Part shown: in pieces, positions 25,035 to 38,000 of the stretch
Position numbering within the stretch: the stretch's first letter is position 1
Layout: the number at the start of each line of letters is the position of its first letter
DNA from: Cherax quadricarinatus
Taxonomy: Eukaryota > Arthropoda > Malacostraca > Decapoda > Parastacidae
DNA length: 64,000 bases
Reading direction: 5' to 3'
Assembly: GCF_038502225.1 (NCBI RefSeq)
Contig: NC_091311.1
Span: forward strand, 36,550,084 to 36,614,083
The notes under the pieces: model-generated
The model's database searches: none
Told to the model about the DNA's origin: nothing
Seen by the model: the letters and a program-made list of their open reading frames with translations, nothing else
Program-made: the position numbers and the translations under genes

Positions 25035-25680
25035 TGATCTTCATAAGGTTAACGACGTAGAAACTACTGTCAAATTCACTCTTGAACTGGAAAACGACGG
25101 CAAACTATTATTTCCAGAGGTGTGATCGATTTTTTTTTTAAGAATTATCCCTATCACCATTTCCAAATTCTTAGAAAGAAAAATTCAAGTGTTTCGGCCG
25201 TGCCTTCACAAGCTTACTCTTCCCTTTCTACTTTATACAAGATTACAAATACAGAGCCATTGAGAAACCTATAGATTCAACAGTCTACAAGAAGTGGCCA
25301 GCAACACTACGCATGTTACATCTCCGTTGCTATCATGGCCACGACTTCCATCAAATATACACAGTACCAAGCAGGGGTTGCAACAGTATCTACGTAGGAG
25401 AAACAGGGAGGAATCTCTCCACACGTGTTCAAGAACACAAGTGTACTTGTAGCAAAGACGACGCCAGCAACTCTCGTGTCATATACAGGACTAAAGAGCC
25501 ATCTCGTGCACTGGAACAAAGCTAAAATGATATAAAGGGAATCTTCCAGGGACAGGAGCCACCGAAATGAAGCATCCTTCACTGCTACTTCCAACACCAT
25601 ACAAGAAAGAACTGGCAGGTGCATCATCTCAAAAACTCTGGAACACGGGACACTGCTGTCAAGTGACCTCACTTTTTCAC
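25035..25680 (+). pseudogene. Penelope-like element fragment with GIY-YIG endonuclease (copy 1)
   Basis: Reading the plus strand in shifting frames gives the end of a Penelope-type reverse transcriptase, then the endonuclease. The open frame 25313-25525 (70 codons) contains GCNSIYVGETGRNL, the GIY-YIG core (residues 22-35), with the following Arg38 and EHK (41-43). This fits the single-strand nicking endonuclease fused to Penelope reverse transcriptases. Upstream, LELENDGKLL-like sequence ends in a deletion relative to copy 2 (28970-30475): about 85 bases of copy 2 between its LPFLDALL codons and GGTGTGATCGAT are absent here. Frames are broken, so the copy is dead. Confidence 0.8.
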
Positions 25681-26075
25681 CTGATCATCACATGGGAGCG
25701 ACCAAAGGTCCCAACACCTAAAGGCATCCAATGAAGACATACTAAATGCATCCACTTGTGTCCTTATACTTATATTGTCTGTATCAGTATACCTTCTACC
25801 TTCTGGTGGCCTGGTGGGTAAAGCTCTCGCTTCGCACGGCGAGGGTCTGGGTCTGGGTTCGAGTCCCAGCCAGGTAGAAACACTGGGCGTTTCTTTACAC
25901 CTGTTGTCTATGTTCACCCATCAGTAAATGGGTACCTGGGTGTTAGTCGACTGGTGTGGGTCGCATCCTGGGATACTGACACAATTTGCCCGAAATGTTC
26001 AGCATAACAAGGGGCTTTCTGTATAGCAGTATGTCACTGATGTCAGCTAGGACTGTATACCTTGTACATGTAGTC

Positions 26076-26370
26076 TTATTATTATTATTATTAAAGATTA
26101 GCCGGTATTCTCCCGGCCCGGGCCTTTTCCAAGTGGTGGCCCGGCCTTGGCTCCCTCTTTAGGGAGTATCTGAGACCTAAGTCTCCCATGGGAGGAGGCA
26201 CAAGTACCTCCTCATCTTTGGGACCAACTGTCCCCAGGCCTAGCCACAAGCTAGGCCTCTCTGGTCTGCCATCCCCGCCCCAAGGGGGCAAATGGGAATG
26301 ACAGTCTTATGAGCTAAAGGCTCGGGCTCAGGCACCTACCCTACCCTAGAAGGGCTGGGCATGGTGTCGA
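26076..26370 (-). mobile_element. Insert 1 in the SINE: nonautonomous retroposon
   Basis: Flanked by TGTACATGTAGTC at 26063-26075 and 26371-26383, a 13-bp target-site duplication. Read on the minus strand it ends GGGAGAATACCGGCTAAT followed by a TAA-type tail. Plus-strand landmarks are GCCGGTATTCTCCCGG, AGTCTCCCATGGGAGGAGG and CAGTCTTATGAGCT. It carries no open frame of note. Confidence 0.75.
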
Positions 26371-26383
26371 TGTACATGTAGTC

Positions 26384-26715
26384 TTTTTTTTTTTTTTTTT
26401 TTTTTTTTATTCGCCGGTATTCTCCCAGTCCGGGTCTTCTCCAAGTAGTGGTGACCCGGCCTTGACTCCCTATCTGGGGAGTGTCTCGAGACTTAAGTCT
26501 CCCATGGGAGGAGGTACAAGTACCCCCTCATCTTTGGGACCAAGTGTCCCCAGGCCTAGCCACATTCCCCGCCCTCACGGGGCTCGTAGGGAGAAGCTAG
26601 GCCTCTGGTCTGCCATCTACCCCGCCTCAAAGGGGCTCGTGGGGATGGCAGTCTTATGAGCTGCAGATGGTAGCAAGCTCAGGCCTCAGGCCCATAAAAA
26701 AAAAAAAAAAAAAAT
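26384..26715 (-). mobile_element. Insert 2 in the SINE: same family, poly-A tailed
   Basis: Shares all landmarks with insert 1 (GCCGGTATTCTCCCAG, AGTCTCCCATGGGAGGAGG, CAGTCTTATGAGCT). It begins with about 25 T (poly-A on the minus strand) and ends with about 18 A. It is flanked by TACATGTAGTC on both sides (26373-26383 and 26716-26726). It contains short internal copies of CCCCGCC...GGGGCTCGT. Confidence 0.75.
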
Positions 26716-26740
26716 ACATGTAGTCGTAGTAAATAAAGAT

Positions 26741-26880
26741 ATTATTATATTATATTATATTATTATTATTATATTATTATTATATTATTATTATTATATT
26801 ATTATTATTATATTATTATTATTATATTATTATTATATTATTATTATTATATTATTATTATTATATTATTATATTATTAT
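26741..26880. repeat. (ATT)n / ATATT low-complexity run
   Basis: Imperfect ATT and ATATT repeats forming the tail of the interrupted SINE. Confidence 0.9.
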
Positions 26881-27182
26881 GAAGAAAGAGAAAGAGAAGA
26901 CTGACAGAGAGGAGCAGATAAAAGGAGAGAGAATAGGGAAATAGAGAAGGATTGGGAAAAAAATGAATGAGAGCAGAAACATAGGAAGGAAGGGAGGGAA
27001 AGTGATAGAAGGGAAGGATGAAGGGACAAAAAGAAAGAGAACGAAAGGTAAGGAAAAGAGAAAGAGATTGACTGACCATGAAGAGGTAGTGCATAAAGGC
27101 GCCGAGGAAACTGGATTAGCTGTGAAAATGGTCTCTAAGAGGCAGCTACTTTGAGGAAATGCTCCCTGGTTAAGGCAGTCCC

Positions 27183-27185
<3 letters not shown>
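26881..27185. other. Purine-rich unique DNA, no gene seen
   Basis: GA-rich low-complexity sequence. The opposite-strand frames are Ser/Phe/Leu-rich artefacts. Confidence 0.4.

Positions 27186-27270
<85 letters not shown>
27186..27270. repeat. (GA)n microsatellite
   Basis: Pure GA run. Confidence 0.97.
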
Positions 27271-27273
<3 letters not shown>

Positions 27274-27354
27274 ACACAAAGATAGAAACACGTACTGAAT
27301 GTCGAAACATAAAAGAAGGAAAAGAGAAGCATTGCAACCAGCGATATGTTTGTA

Positions 27355-27527
27355 TTTCCTCATCGTCAGGGTAGCCAGGAAGTGGAACGAAGCAAAGTGG
27401 AGGAAGCAAATATCATGCACAGTTTTGAGGATGGGTGCGACAGAGCGGACGAGGCAGGATACTTAGGATCCCAATCGTATGCAGTGAAGAAACGGGACCA
27501 GGAGAAAAACATTGAGCCCCACAGCCA

Positions 27528-27603
<76 letters not shown>
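27355..27603 (+). mobile_element. Decayed LINE 3' end plus AC tail
   Basis: GTAGCCAGGAAGTGGAACGA and ATCATGCACAGTTTTGAGG correspond to the VVRKWNS...AGTIHSFK block of the LINE fragments at 23.6 and 27.6 kb. A diverged version of the shared end (GAGCCCCACAGCCACATTC) leads straight into an AC run (27533-27603). The next LINE fragment starts directly after that run. Confidence 0.7.
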
Positions 27604-27605
<2 letters not shown>

Positions 27606-27621
27606 GGGAAGACCAGAACGA

Positions 27622-28215
27622 GCCCACGGGCGCCTGGCAAACCTGAGAATAGCGTTCCGATACCTTAATAAGGAATCGTTCAAGACACTGTACACTGTGT
27701 ATGTTATGCCCATACTGGAGTATGCAGCACCAGTCTGGAACCCACACCTGGTCAAGCACGTCAAGAAGTTAGAGAAAGTACAAAGGTTTGCAACAAGGCT
27801 AGTCCCAGAGCTCAGGGGAATGTCGTACGAGGAAAGGTTGAGGGAAATCGGACTGATGACACTGGAGGACAGAAGGGTCAGGGAAGACATGATAACGACA
27901 TACAAGATACTACGGGGAATAGACAAGGTGGACAGAGATAGGATGTTCCAGAGAGGGGACACAGGGACAAGGGGTCACAACTGGAAGCTGAAGACTCAGA
28001 CGAGTCACAGGGACGTTAGGAAGTATTTCTTCAGTCATAGAGTCGTCAGGAAGTGGAATAGCCTAGCAAGTGAAGTAGTGGAGGCAGGAACCATACATAG
28101 TTTTAAGAAGAGGTATGACAAAGCTCAGGAAGCAGAGAGGGAGAGGACCCAGTAGCGATCAGTAAAGAGGCGGGGCCAGGAGCTGAGTCTCGACCCCTGC
28201 AACTACAATTAGGTG

Positions 28216-28284
<69 letters not shown>
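27622..28284 (+). mobile_element. LINE 3' fragment with AC tail (copy 2)
   Basis: Within the open frame 27346-28155, the part from about 27622 matches copy 1 (23.6 kb) almost residue for residue: LANLRIAFRYLNKESFK, VMPILEYAAPVWNPH, RGMSYEERLREIGL, KYFFSHRVVRKWNSLAS. It ends TCTCGACCCCTGCAACTAC, AATTAGGTGAGTAC and an AC run to 28284. It starts later in the protein than copy 1, a different 5' truncation. Upstream codons of the frame belong to the previous relic and its AC tail, so the 269-codon frame is a chimera. Confidence 0.88.
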
Positions 28285-28945
<661 letters not shown>

Positions 28946-29007
28946 ATGCAATCACAAACTATCTTAACAATGCAAAAAAGCCACATGGGGATGAAAATCT
29001 TTAGCTA

Positions 29008-29045
29008 TAGATCTTTCGCACTCTGGTGCGTCGTCAAGAGCTATG
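29008..29045 (-). ncRNA. Hammerhead-like motif in the Penelope left terminus
   Basis: On the minus strand: TTGACGA (29037-29031), a hairpin GCAC-CAGA-GTGC, then GAAA (29017-29014). TAGCT before and AGCTA after could form the enclosing helix. The layout resembles a type I hammerhead ribozyme (CUGANGA, stem II, GAAA). It deviates by T for the first C and by one extra base between the core and stem II, so activity is doubtful. Confidence 0.35.
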
Positions 29046-30401
29046 CAGTGCTACAAGACAACAGATAGGAGGGGAATTTCTCTGAGTCATGGCAGAAGGA
29101 ATCAGTGGCAGCCCATGTCACAGGCAGGGTTCTGAAGACGCTACCCTCTGATTCCTATCCTTCCAGTCACATCAGGTGTCCGAAGTGCCCCATACAGACT
29201 AGGCTGCCACCTAGCCAAGAGTGTCTGCAGAATGTTAGCTGCCCTAATTTTTGCTCATCTTCAGCACTCTGGGGTTTTCCTTGCTAGCATCATCTACATT
29301 AAGGATAAACATATGACATCATTTGATGTCACCTCAGTTTTCAATAATCTTCCCACTGAAGCCGCCATTGATGTACTGAAAGAAAGTCTTACAGATGACA
29401 TCAACTTTACTCTATCCCACCATGAGTTAATGGCCTGCTTTAATTTCAGTTTTTCAGAGTGAGAAATCAGCTTGTCAGTATTCCTGGCTTAGCTGTGAGA
29501 AATCTGCTGAGTGCTGTCCTGGGAAAAACTTATTGAGTGAAGGTTTTCGCAATACCATCTCTGAATAGGCATATGGCTCAGACATATATATGACATTCTG
29601 GTTATACATCCCAGAAAGCTCAACATTCAAGACCTTCTTTATATGATCAAAGACGTAAAAACTATTAACTTCACTCTTGAATTAAAAAACGACGGCAAAC
29701 TACCATTTCTTGATGCTCTTCTATGCAGGTTACCCAACAAAGACATTGTTTCTCTCAAAGTCTACAGAGAGGCCACTATTTATTTCTACACACACATAGG
29801 TGTGATCGATTTTTCTTAAGACTGATCCTTATCTCCAGTTTCAAATTCTTAGAAAAAAATTCAAGTGGATCAGCCGTGCCTCACAAGCTTACTCTTCGCT
29901 TGCCACTTTATACAAGATTACAAATACAGAGATACGACTGCACTCAACTCTATTAACAACGTCGCCAGTGAGGAACCTAGATTCAACAATCTACATGAAG
30001 TGACCAACAACACCAGACAGGCCCTTAATAAAGGTTACATCTCCATAGCCACCATGGACATGACTTCCACCAGAGACTTCACCGGGAAGAAAGATGACAC
30101 GCCTAACATTGAAGCTTGAATATACACAATACCAAGCAGGGGTTGAAACAATATCTACGTAGGAGAAACAGGGAGGAATCTTTCAACACTTGTTCAAGAA
30201 CACAAGTATACCTGTAGCCGAGACGACCCCAGCAACTCTTGTGTCATATACAGGACTAAAGAGCCATCTTATGCACTGGAACAATGCTAAAATGATATAT
30301 AGGGAATCCTCCACGGACAGGAGCCACCGAAATGAACCACTGATACCGTCTTGCCTTAGAGAATTTCTCTCCTATCTGTTGCTGTCTTGCAACATATTGC
30401 A

Positions 30402-30440
30402 AAGCTCTTGACAATGCACGAGAATACGAAAGATCTAGAG
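30402..30440 (+). ncRNA. Hammerhead-like motif in the Penelope right terminus
   Basis: AGCTC, TTGACAA (30408-30414), a degenerate stem II, then GAAA (30428-30431) and GAGCT downstream. AGCTC/GAGCT can pair, while the left copy pairs TAGCT/AGCTA. The helix is kept although the bases changed, which mildly supports a once-functional RNA. Confidence 0.3.
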
Positions 30441-30480
30441 CTAAAGATTTCCACCCCCAATGTGGCTTGTTTTGCATATA

Positions 30481-30772
30481 TATGTAGTGCCGAATAGGTA
30501 AAATTTGCTATTTTAGTTTAAATAGCAACGCTCTTCTTTCCAAATAAGGCAAGCGAAAATTTGTGTAAGCAATAATTTCGCTTAAAACATTCCGAACCTA
30601 ACGAAAAAATATGTTTCATTGTGTTTGTTTATTATTAAATTATTGTAAACTTATCTAAAATATATTTAGTTGGATTAGGTTAAATTAAATTGCACTTGTT
30701 ATAATAAGGTTAGGTAAGTTTTCTGAGGTTCTTTTGGTACAAAATTATTAATTTTCACATTAACATAAATTA

Positions 30773-30863
<91 letters not shown>

Positions 30864-30900
30864 TTTTCTTAGATTTTTGTCATAACGTTTGGCAAACATT
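30481..30900. other. AT-rich repeat-like segment with (AT)n
   Basis: Starts with TAGTGCCGAATAGGT and is very AT-rich; 30779-30859 is a pure AT run. It reads like a nonautonomous element (I have an impression of similar GTGCCGAATA-ended repeats in decapods). The second terminus is not visible here, so the call is weak. Confidence 0.3.
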
Positions 30901-31170
30901 GCCTTAATTAGTCATGAGTGAAGAAGAGTTTTTAATCCCGTGACTTGAACGTCAGATATTCTCAACTCTCGAAATTTTTCAGGACTATCAAATTATTTTC
31001 ATTTTTATGTCTTTGAACTATTAATATCTTTAGTAATTTCGTTCAGTGCGACTGTGACACATTTATTAACTGGGAAAGAACGAAAGTAATATTTTATATA
31101 CGGAATAAAACCTGAAAGATATCAGATGTATCTTAAGACCTTCATAGAACATTACCTAACACTATGGTTC

Positions 31171-31221
<51 letters not shown>

Positions 31222-31604
31222 AAATATTCCCATGATGTTTAGAAAAAAAATTATCCCAAAAATCCCTCAAAAAAATCACGTGGACTTTACAACAAGCACA
31301 AATTGCTAGAAGTCTTCCCCACAAAGCTTAGATAATTCCCCTGCATTTTGAGATGTGTTCCCCCCCGCCCCTCTCCCCATGAAATACAGTTACGGGACTA
31401 AAACCTGTATTCACGGTCATATAAGTAATCTGTCCAATCAGAAACATCTTCAGGAATTTGAAATATCTCCCAGGGCTCCCTCCCCCCCCAAAAAAAAAAC
31501 AATTTTTTATTAATTTTAAAATGCTACTACGGGTCTCAGACACGTCACCCTGAAAAAAAAATCTCTGAGTTTTTTTTTTTTCGAAGGATTTGAGGCTTAT
31601 GGAT
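30901..31604. other. Unique AT-rich DNA with a (TC)n run, no gene seen
   Basis: 31172-31220 is a TC microsatellite. Homopolymer C and A stretches occur near 31360 and 31485. No gene or element recognised. Confidence 0.5.
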
Positions 31605-34600
31605 CTCTCTCAGCCCCACCCACTGTACTCTACCCTCAGCCCCACCCACTGTACTCTACCCTCAGCCCCACCCACTGTACTCTACCCTCAGCCCCACCCA
31701 CTGTACTCTACCCTCAGCCCCACCCACTGTACTCTACCCTCAGCCCCACCCACTGTACTCTACCCTCAGCCCCACCCACTGTACACCTCAGCCCCACCCA
31801 CTGTACTCACCAGCCCCACCCACTGTACTCTACCCTCAGCCCCACCCACTGTACTTACCCTCAGCCCCACCCACTGTACTTACCCTCAGCCCCACCCACT
31901 GTACTCTACCCTCAGCCCCACCCACTGTACTCTACCCTCAGCCCCACCCACTGTACTCTACCCTCAGCCCCACCCACTGTACTCTGCCCTCAGCCCCACC
32001 CCACTATACTCTACCCTCAGCCCCACCCACTGTACTTTACCCTCAGCCCCACCCACTGTACTCTACCCTCAGCCCCACCCCACTGTACTCTACCCTCAGC
32101 CCCACCCACTGTACTCTTACCCTCAGCCCCACCCACTGTACTCTACCTCAGCCCCACCCACTGTACTCTACCCTCAGCCCCACCCACTGTACTCTACCCT
32201 CAGCCCACCCACTGTACTCTACCCTCAGCCCCACCCACTGTACTCTACCCTCAGCCCCACCCACTGTACTTTACCCTCAGCCCCACCCACTGTACTCTAC
32301 CCTCAGCCCCCACCACTGTACTCTACCCTCAGCCCCACCCACTGTACTCTACCCTCAGCCCCACCCACTGTACTCTACCCTCAGCCCCACCCACTGTACT
32401 CTACCCTCAGCCCCACCCACTGTACTCTACCCTCAGCCCCACCCACTGTACTCTACCCTCAGCCCCACCCACTGTACTCTACCCTCAGCCCCACCCACTG
32501 TACTTTACCCTCAGCCCCACCCACTGTACTCTACCCTCAGCCCCACCCACTGTACTCTACCCTCAGCCCCACCCACTGTACTCTACCCTCAGCCCCACCC
32601 ACTGTACTCTACCCTCAGCCCCACCCACTGTACTCTACCCTCAGCCCCACCCACTGTACTTTACCCTCAGCCCCACCCACTGTACTCTACCCCCTCAGCC
32701 CCACCCACTGTACTCTACCCTCAGCCCCACCCACTGTACTCTACCCTCAGCCCCACCCACTGTACTCTACCCTCAGCCCACCCACTGTACTCTACCCTCA
32801 GCCCCACCCACTGTACTCTACCCTCAGCCCCACCCACTGTACTCTACCCTCAGCCCCACCCACTCTACTCAACCCTCAGCCCCACCCACTGTACTTTACC
32901 CTCAGCCCCACCCACTGTACTCTACACTCAGCCCCACCTACAGTATTCTACTCTCAGCCCCACCCACTGTGCTCTACCCTCAGCCCCACCCACTGTACTC
33001 TACCCTCAGCCCCACCCACTGCACTTTACCCTCAGCCCCACCCACTGTACTCTACCCTCAGTCCCACCCACTGTACTCTACCCTCAGCCCCAAACACTGT
33101 GCTCTACCCTCAGCCCCACCCACTGTACTCTACCCTCAGCCCCACACACTGTACTCTACCCTCAGCATCACCCACTGTACTCTACCCTCAGCCCCATCCA
33201 CTGTGCTCTACCCTCAGCCACACCCACTGTACTCTACCCTCAGCACCGCCCACTGTACTCTACCCTCAGCCCCACCCACTGTACTCTACCCTCAGCCCCA
33301 CCCACTGTACACTACCCTCAGCCCCACCCACTGTACTTTACCCTCAGCCCCACCCACTGTACTCTACTCTCAGCCCCACCCACTGTACTCTACCCTCAGC
33401 CAAAATCACTGTACTCTTCCCTCAGCCCCACCCACTGTACTCTACCCTCAGCCCCACCCACTGTACTCTACCCTCAGCCCTACCCACTGTGCTCTACCCT
33501 CAGCCCCCCCACTGTACTCTACCCTCAGCCCCACCCACTGTACTTTACCCTCAGCCCCATCCACTGTACTCTACCCTCAGCCCCACCCACTGTACTCTGC
33601 CCTCAGCTCCACCCACTGTACTCTACCCTCAGCCCCACCCACTTTACTCTACCCTCAGCCCCACCCACTGTACTCTACCCTCAGCCCCACCCACTGTTCT
33701 CTACCCTCAGCCCCACCCACTGTACTCTACCCTCAGCCCCACCCACTGTACTCTATCCTCAGCCCCACCCACTGTACTCTACCCTCAGTCCCACCCACTG
33801 TACTCTACCCTCAGCCCCACCCACTGTACTCTACCCTAAGCCCCACCCACTGTACTCTACCCACAGCCCCAACCACTGTACTTTAACCTCAGCCCAACCC
33901 ACTGTACACTGCCATCAGCCCCACCCACTGTACTCTACCCTCAGCCCCACCCACTGTACTTTACCCTCAGCCCCACCCACTGTACTCTACCCTCAGCCCC
34001 ACCCACTGTACTCTGCCCTCAGCCTCACCCACTTTACTCTACCCTCAGCCCCACCCACTGTATTCTACCCTCTGCCCCACCCACTGTACTCTACCCTCAG
34101 CCCCACCCACTGTACTCTACCCTCAGCCCCACCCACTGTACTGTTCCCTCAGCCCCACCCACTGTACTCTAACCTAAGCCCCACCCACTGTACTCTACCC
34201 ACAGCCCCAACCACTGTACTTTAACCTCAGCCCAACCCACTGTACACTGCCCTCAGCCCCACCCACTGTACTCTATCCTCAGCCCCACCCACTGTACTCT
34301 ACCCTCAGCCCCACCCACTGTACTCTACCCTCAGCCCCACCCATTGTACTCTGCCCTCAGCCCCACCCACTGTACTCTATCCTCAGCCTCACCCACTGTA
34401 CTCTACCCTCAGCCCCACCCACTGTACTCTGCCCTCAGCCCCACCCACTGTACTCTACCCTCAGCCCCTCCCACTGTACTCTACCCTCAGCCCCAGCCAC
34501 TGTACTCTACCCTCAGCTCCACCCACTGTACTCTACCCTCAGCCCCACCCACTGTACTCTGCCCTCAGCCCCACCCACTGTACTCTACCCTCAGCCCCAG

Positions 34601-35015
34601 CCACTGAACTCTACCCTCAGCCCCACCCACTGTACTCTGCCCTCAGCCCCACCCACTGTACTCTGCCCTCAGCCCCAGCCACTGAACTCTACCCTCAGCC
34701 CCACCCACTGTACTCTACCCTCAGCCCCACCCACTGTACTCTGTCTCAGCCCCACCCACTGTACTCTACCCTCAGCCCCACCCACTGTACTCTGCCCTAA
34801 GCCCCACCCACTGTACTCTATCCTCAGCCCCACCTACTGTATCTACCCTCAGCCCCACCCACTGTACGCTACCCACAGCTCCACCCACTGTACTCTACTC
34901 TCAGCCCCACCCACTGTATTCTACTCTCAGTCCCACCCACTGTATTCTACTCTCAGCCCCACCCACTGTATTCTACTCTCAGCCCCACCCACTGTACTCT
35001 ACCCTCAGCCCCACC
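31605..35015. repeat. 26-bp minisatellite array, about 130 units
   Basis: Unit TCTACCCTCAGCCCCACC followed by CACTGTAC. The plus strand is very C-rich with few G. Units of 24-27 bp are frequent near the left end, so the left part is less regular. Frames of 749 and 305 codons (repeating LSPTHCTLPSAPPTVLYPQP-like peptides) exist only because the unit lacks stops. Confidence 0.97.
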
Positions 35016-38000
35016 CACTTACTCCCACCCTCTCAGTCCCACCCACTTACTCCCACCCTCTCAGCCCCACCCACATAAGCCCACCCTCCCAGCCCCACCT
35101 ACATACTCCCACCCTCCCAGCCCCACCCACATACTCCCACCCTCCCAGCCCCCCACACATACTCCCACCCTCCCAGCCCCACCCACATACTCCCACCCTC
35201 CCAGCCCCACCCTCATACTCCCACTCTCCCAACCCCACCCACATACTCCCACCCTCCCAGCCCCACCCACATACTCCCACCCTCCCAGCCCCACGCACAT
35301 ACTCCCACCCTCCCAGCCCCACGCACATACTCCCACCCTCCGAGCCTCACCCACATACTCCCACCCTCCCAGCCCCACCCACATACTCCCACCCTCCCAG
35401 CCCCACCCACATACACCCACCCTCCCAGACCCACGCACATACTCCCACCCTCCCAGCCCCACCCACATACTCCCACCCTCCCAGCCCCACCCACATACAC
35501 CCACCCTCCCAGCCCCACTCACATACTCCCACCCTCCCAGCCCCACCCACATACTCCCACCCTCCCAGCCCCACCCTCATACTCCCACCCTCCCAGCCCC
35601 ACCCACATACTCCCACCCTCCCAGCCCCACCCACATACTCCCACCCTCCCAGCCCCACGCACATACTCCCACCCTCCCAGCCTCACGCACATACTCCCAC
35701 CCTCCCAGCCCCACCCACATACTCCCACCCTCCCAGCACCACCCACATACTCCCACCCTCCCAGCCCCACGCACATACTCCCACCCTCCCAGCCCCACCC
35801 ACATACTCCCACCCTCCCAGCCCCACCCACATACACCCACCCTCCCAGCCCCACACACATACTCCCACCCTCCCAGCCCCACCCACATACTCCCACCCTC
35901 CCAGCCCCACTCTCATACTCCCACCCTCCCAGCCCCACCCACATACTACCACCCTCCCAGCCCCACCCACATACTCCCACCCTCCCAGCCCCACGCACAT
36001 ACTCCCACCCTCCCAGCCCCACGCACATACTCCCACCCTCCCAGCCCCACCCACATACTCCCACCCTCCCAGCACCACCAACATACTCCCACCCTCCCAG
36101 CCCCACCCACATACTCCCACCCTCCCAGCCCCACCCACATACTCCCACCCTCCAGCCCCACCCACATACTCCCACCCTCCCAACCCCACCCACATACTCC
36201 CACCCTCCCAGCCCCACGCACATACTCCCACCCTCCCAGCCCCACGCACATACTCCCACCCTCCCAGCCCCACCCACATACTCCCACCCTCCCAGCACCA
36301 CCCACATACTCCCACCCTCCCAGCCCCACGCACATACTCCCACCCTCCCAGCCCCACCCACATACTCCCACCCTCCCAGCCCCACCCACATACACCCACC
36401 TTCCCAGCCCCACCCACATACACCCACCCTCCCAGCCCCACCCACATACACCCACCCTCACAGCCCCACCCACATACGCCCACCCTCCCAGCCCCACCCA
36501 CATACTCCCACCCTCCCAGCCCCACGCACATACTCCCACCCTCCCAGCCCCACGCACATACTCCCACCCTCCCAGACCCACCCACATACTCCCACCCTCC
36601 CAGCACCACCCACATACTCCCACCCTCCCAGCCCCACGCACATACTCCCACCCTCTCAGCCCCACCCACATACTCCCACCCTCCCAGCCCCACCCACATA
36701 CACCCACCCTCCCAGCCCCACCCACATACACCCACCCTCCCAGCCCCACCAACATACACCCACCCTCCCAGCCGCACCCACATACACCCACCCTCCCAGC
36801 CCCACCCACATACACCCACCCTCCCAGCCCCACGCACATACTCCCACCCTCCCAGCCCCACCCACATACTCCCACCCTCCCAGCACCACCCACATACTCC
36901 CACCCTCCCAGCCCCACGCACATACTCCCACCCTCCCATCCCCACCCACATACTCCCACCCTCCCAGCCCCACCCACATACTCCCACCCTCCCAGCCCCA
37001 CCCACATAATCCCACCCTCCCAGCCCCACGCACATACTCCCACCCTCCCAGCCCCACGCACATACTCCCACCCTCCCAGCCCCACCCACATACTTCCACC
37101 CTCCCAGCACCACCCACATACTCCCACCCTCCCAGCCCCACGCACATACTCCCACCCTCCCAGCCCCACCCACATACTCCCACCCTCCCAGCCCCACCCA
37201 CATACACCCACCCTCCCAGCCCCACCCACATACACCCACCCTCCCAGCCCCACCCACATACACCCACCCTCCCAGCCCCACCCACATACTCCCACCCTCC
37301 CAGCCCCACCCACATACTCCCACCCTCCCAGCCCCACCCACATACTCCCACCCTCCCAGCCCCACCCACATACTCCCACCCTCCCAGCCCCACGCACATA
37401 CTCCCACCCTCCCAGCCCCACCCACATACTCCCACCCTCCCAGCACCCCCCCCATACTCCCACCCTCCCAGCCCCACGCACATACTCCCACCCTCCCAGC
37501 CCCACCCACATAATCCCACCCTCCCAGCCCCACCCACATACACCCACCCTCCCAGCCCCACCCACATACACCCACCCTCCCAGCCCCACCCACATACACC
37601 CACCCTCCCAGCCCCACCCACATACTCCCACCCTCCAAGCCCCACCCACATACTCCCACCCTCCCAGCCCCACCCACATACTCCCACCCTCCCAACCCCA
37701 CCCACATACTCCCACCCTCCCAGCCCCACCCACATACTCCCACCCTCCCAGCACCACCCACATACTCCCACCCTCCCAGCCCCACGCACATACTCCCACC
37801 CTCCCTGCCCCACCCACATACTCCCACCCTCCCAGCCCCACCCACATACACCCACCCTCCCAGCCCCACCCACATACACGCACCCTCCCAGCCCCACCCA
37901 CATACACCCACCCTCCCAGCCCCACCCACATACACACACCCTCCCAGCCCCACCCACATACACCCACCCTCCCAGCCCCACCCACATACTCCCACCCTCC

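Larger units (their letters stand above)
25805..26740 (+). mobile_element. tRNA-derived SINE (family 2), interrupted by two insertions
   Basis: The head has a near-consensus A box TGGCCTGGTGGG (25807-25818) and a consensus B box GGTTCGAGTCC (25856-25866). The body shares GTACCTGGGTGTTAGTCGAC and TGTGGGTCGCATCCTG with the SINE at 19059. After GCCCGAAATG and CCTTGTACATGTAGTC (to 26075) it is broken by two related inserts. It resumes at 26716 with TACATGTAGTC, GTAGTAAATAAAGAT and an ATT-rich tail. Confidence 0.85.
28970..30475 (+). pseudogene. Penelope-like element with inverted terminal segments (copy 2)
   Basis: Between two related terminal segments in opposite orientation (28970-29087 and 30353-30475) lies a decayed Penelope-type ORF. 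Plus-strand readings in several frames give RLGCHLAKSV, then TSFDVTSVFNNLPTEAAIDVL (the SFDV-SLFTNIP block of Penelope reverse transcriptases, 29308-29370), IYDILVIHP where the active family has a YVDD box, and KNDGKLPFLDALL. A remnant of the GIY-YIG region follows (GTAGGAGAAACAGGGAGGAA at 30159). Stops and frameshifts are frequent. Inverted or direct pseudo-LTRs are known for Penelope elements. No intact catalytic box remains. Confidence 0.8.

Noticed and set aside
27346..27621. First third of the 269-codon ORF as part of one LINE protein
   Set aside because: It reads through an older LINE relic and an AC run before reaching the second LINE fragment; a chimera by chance.
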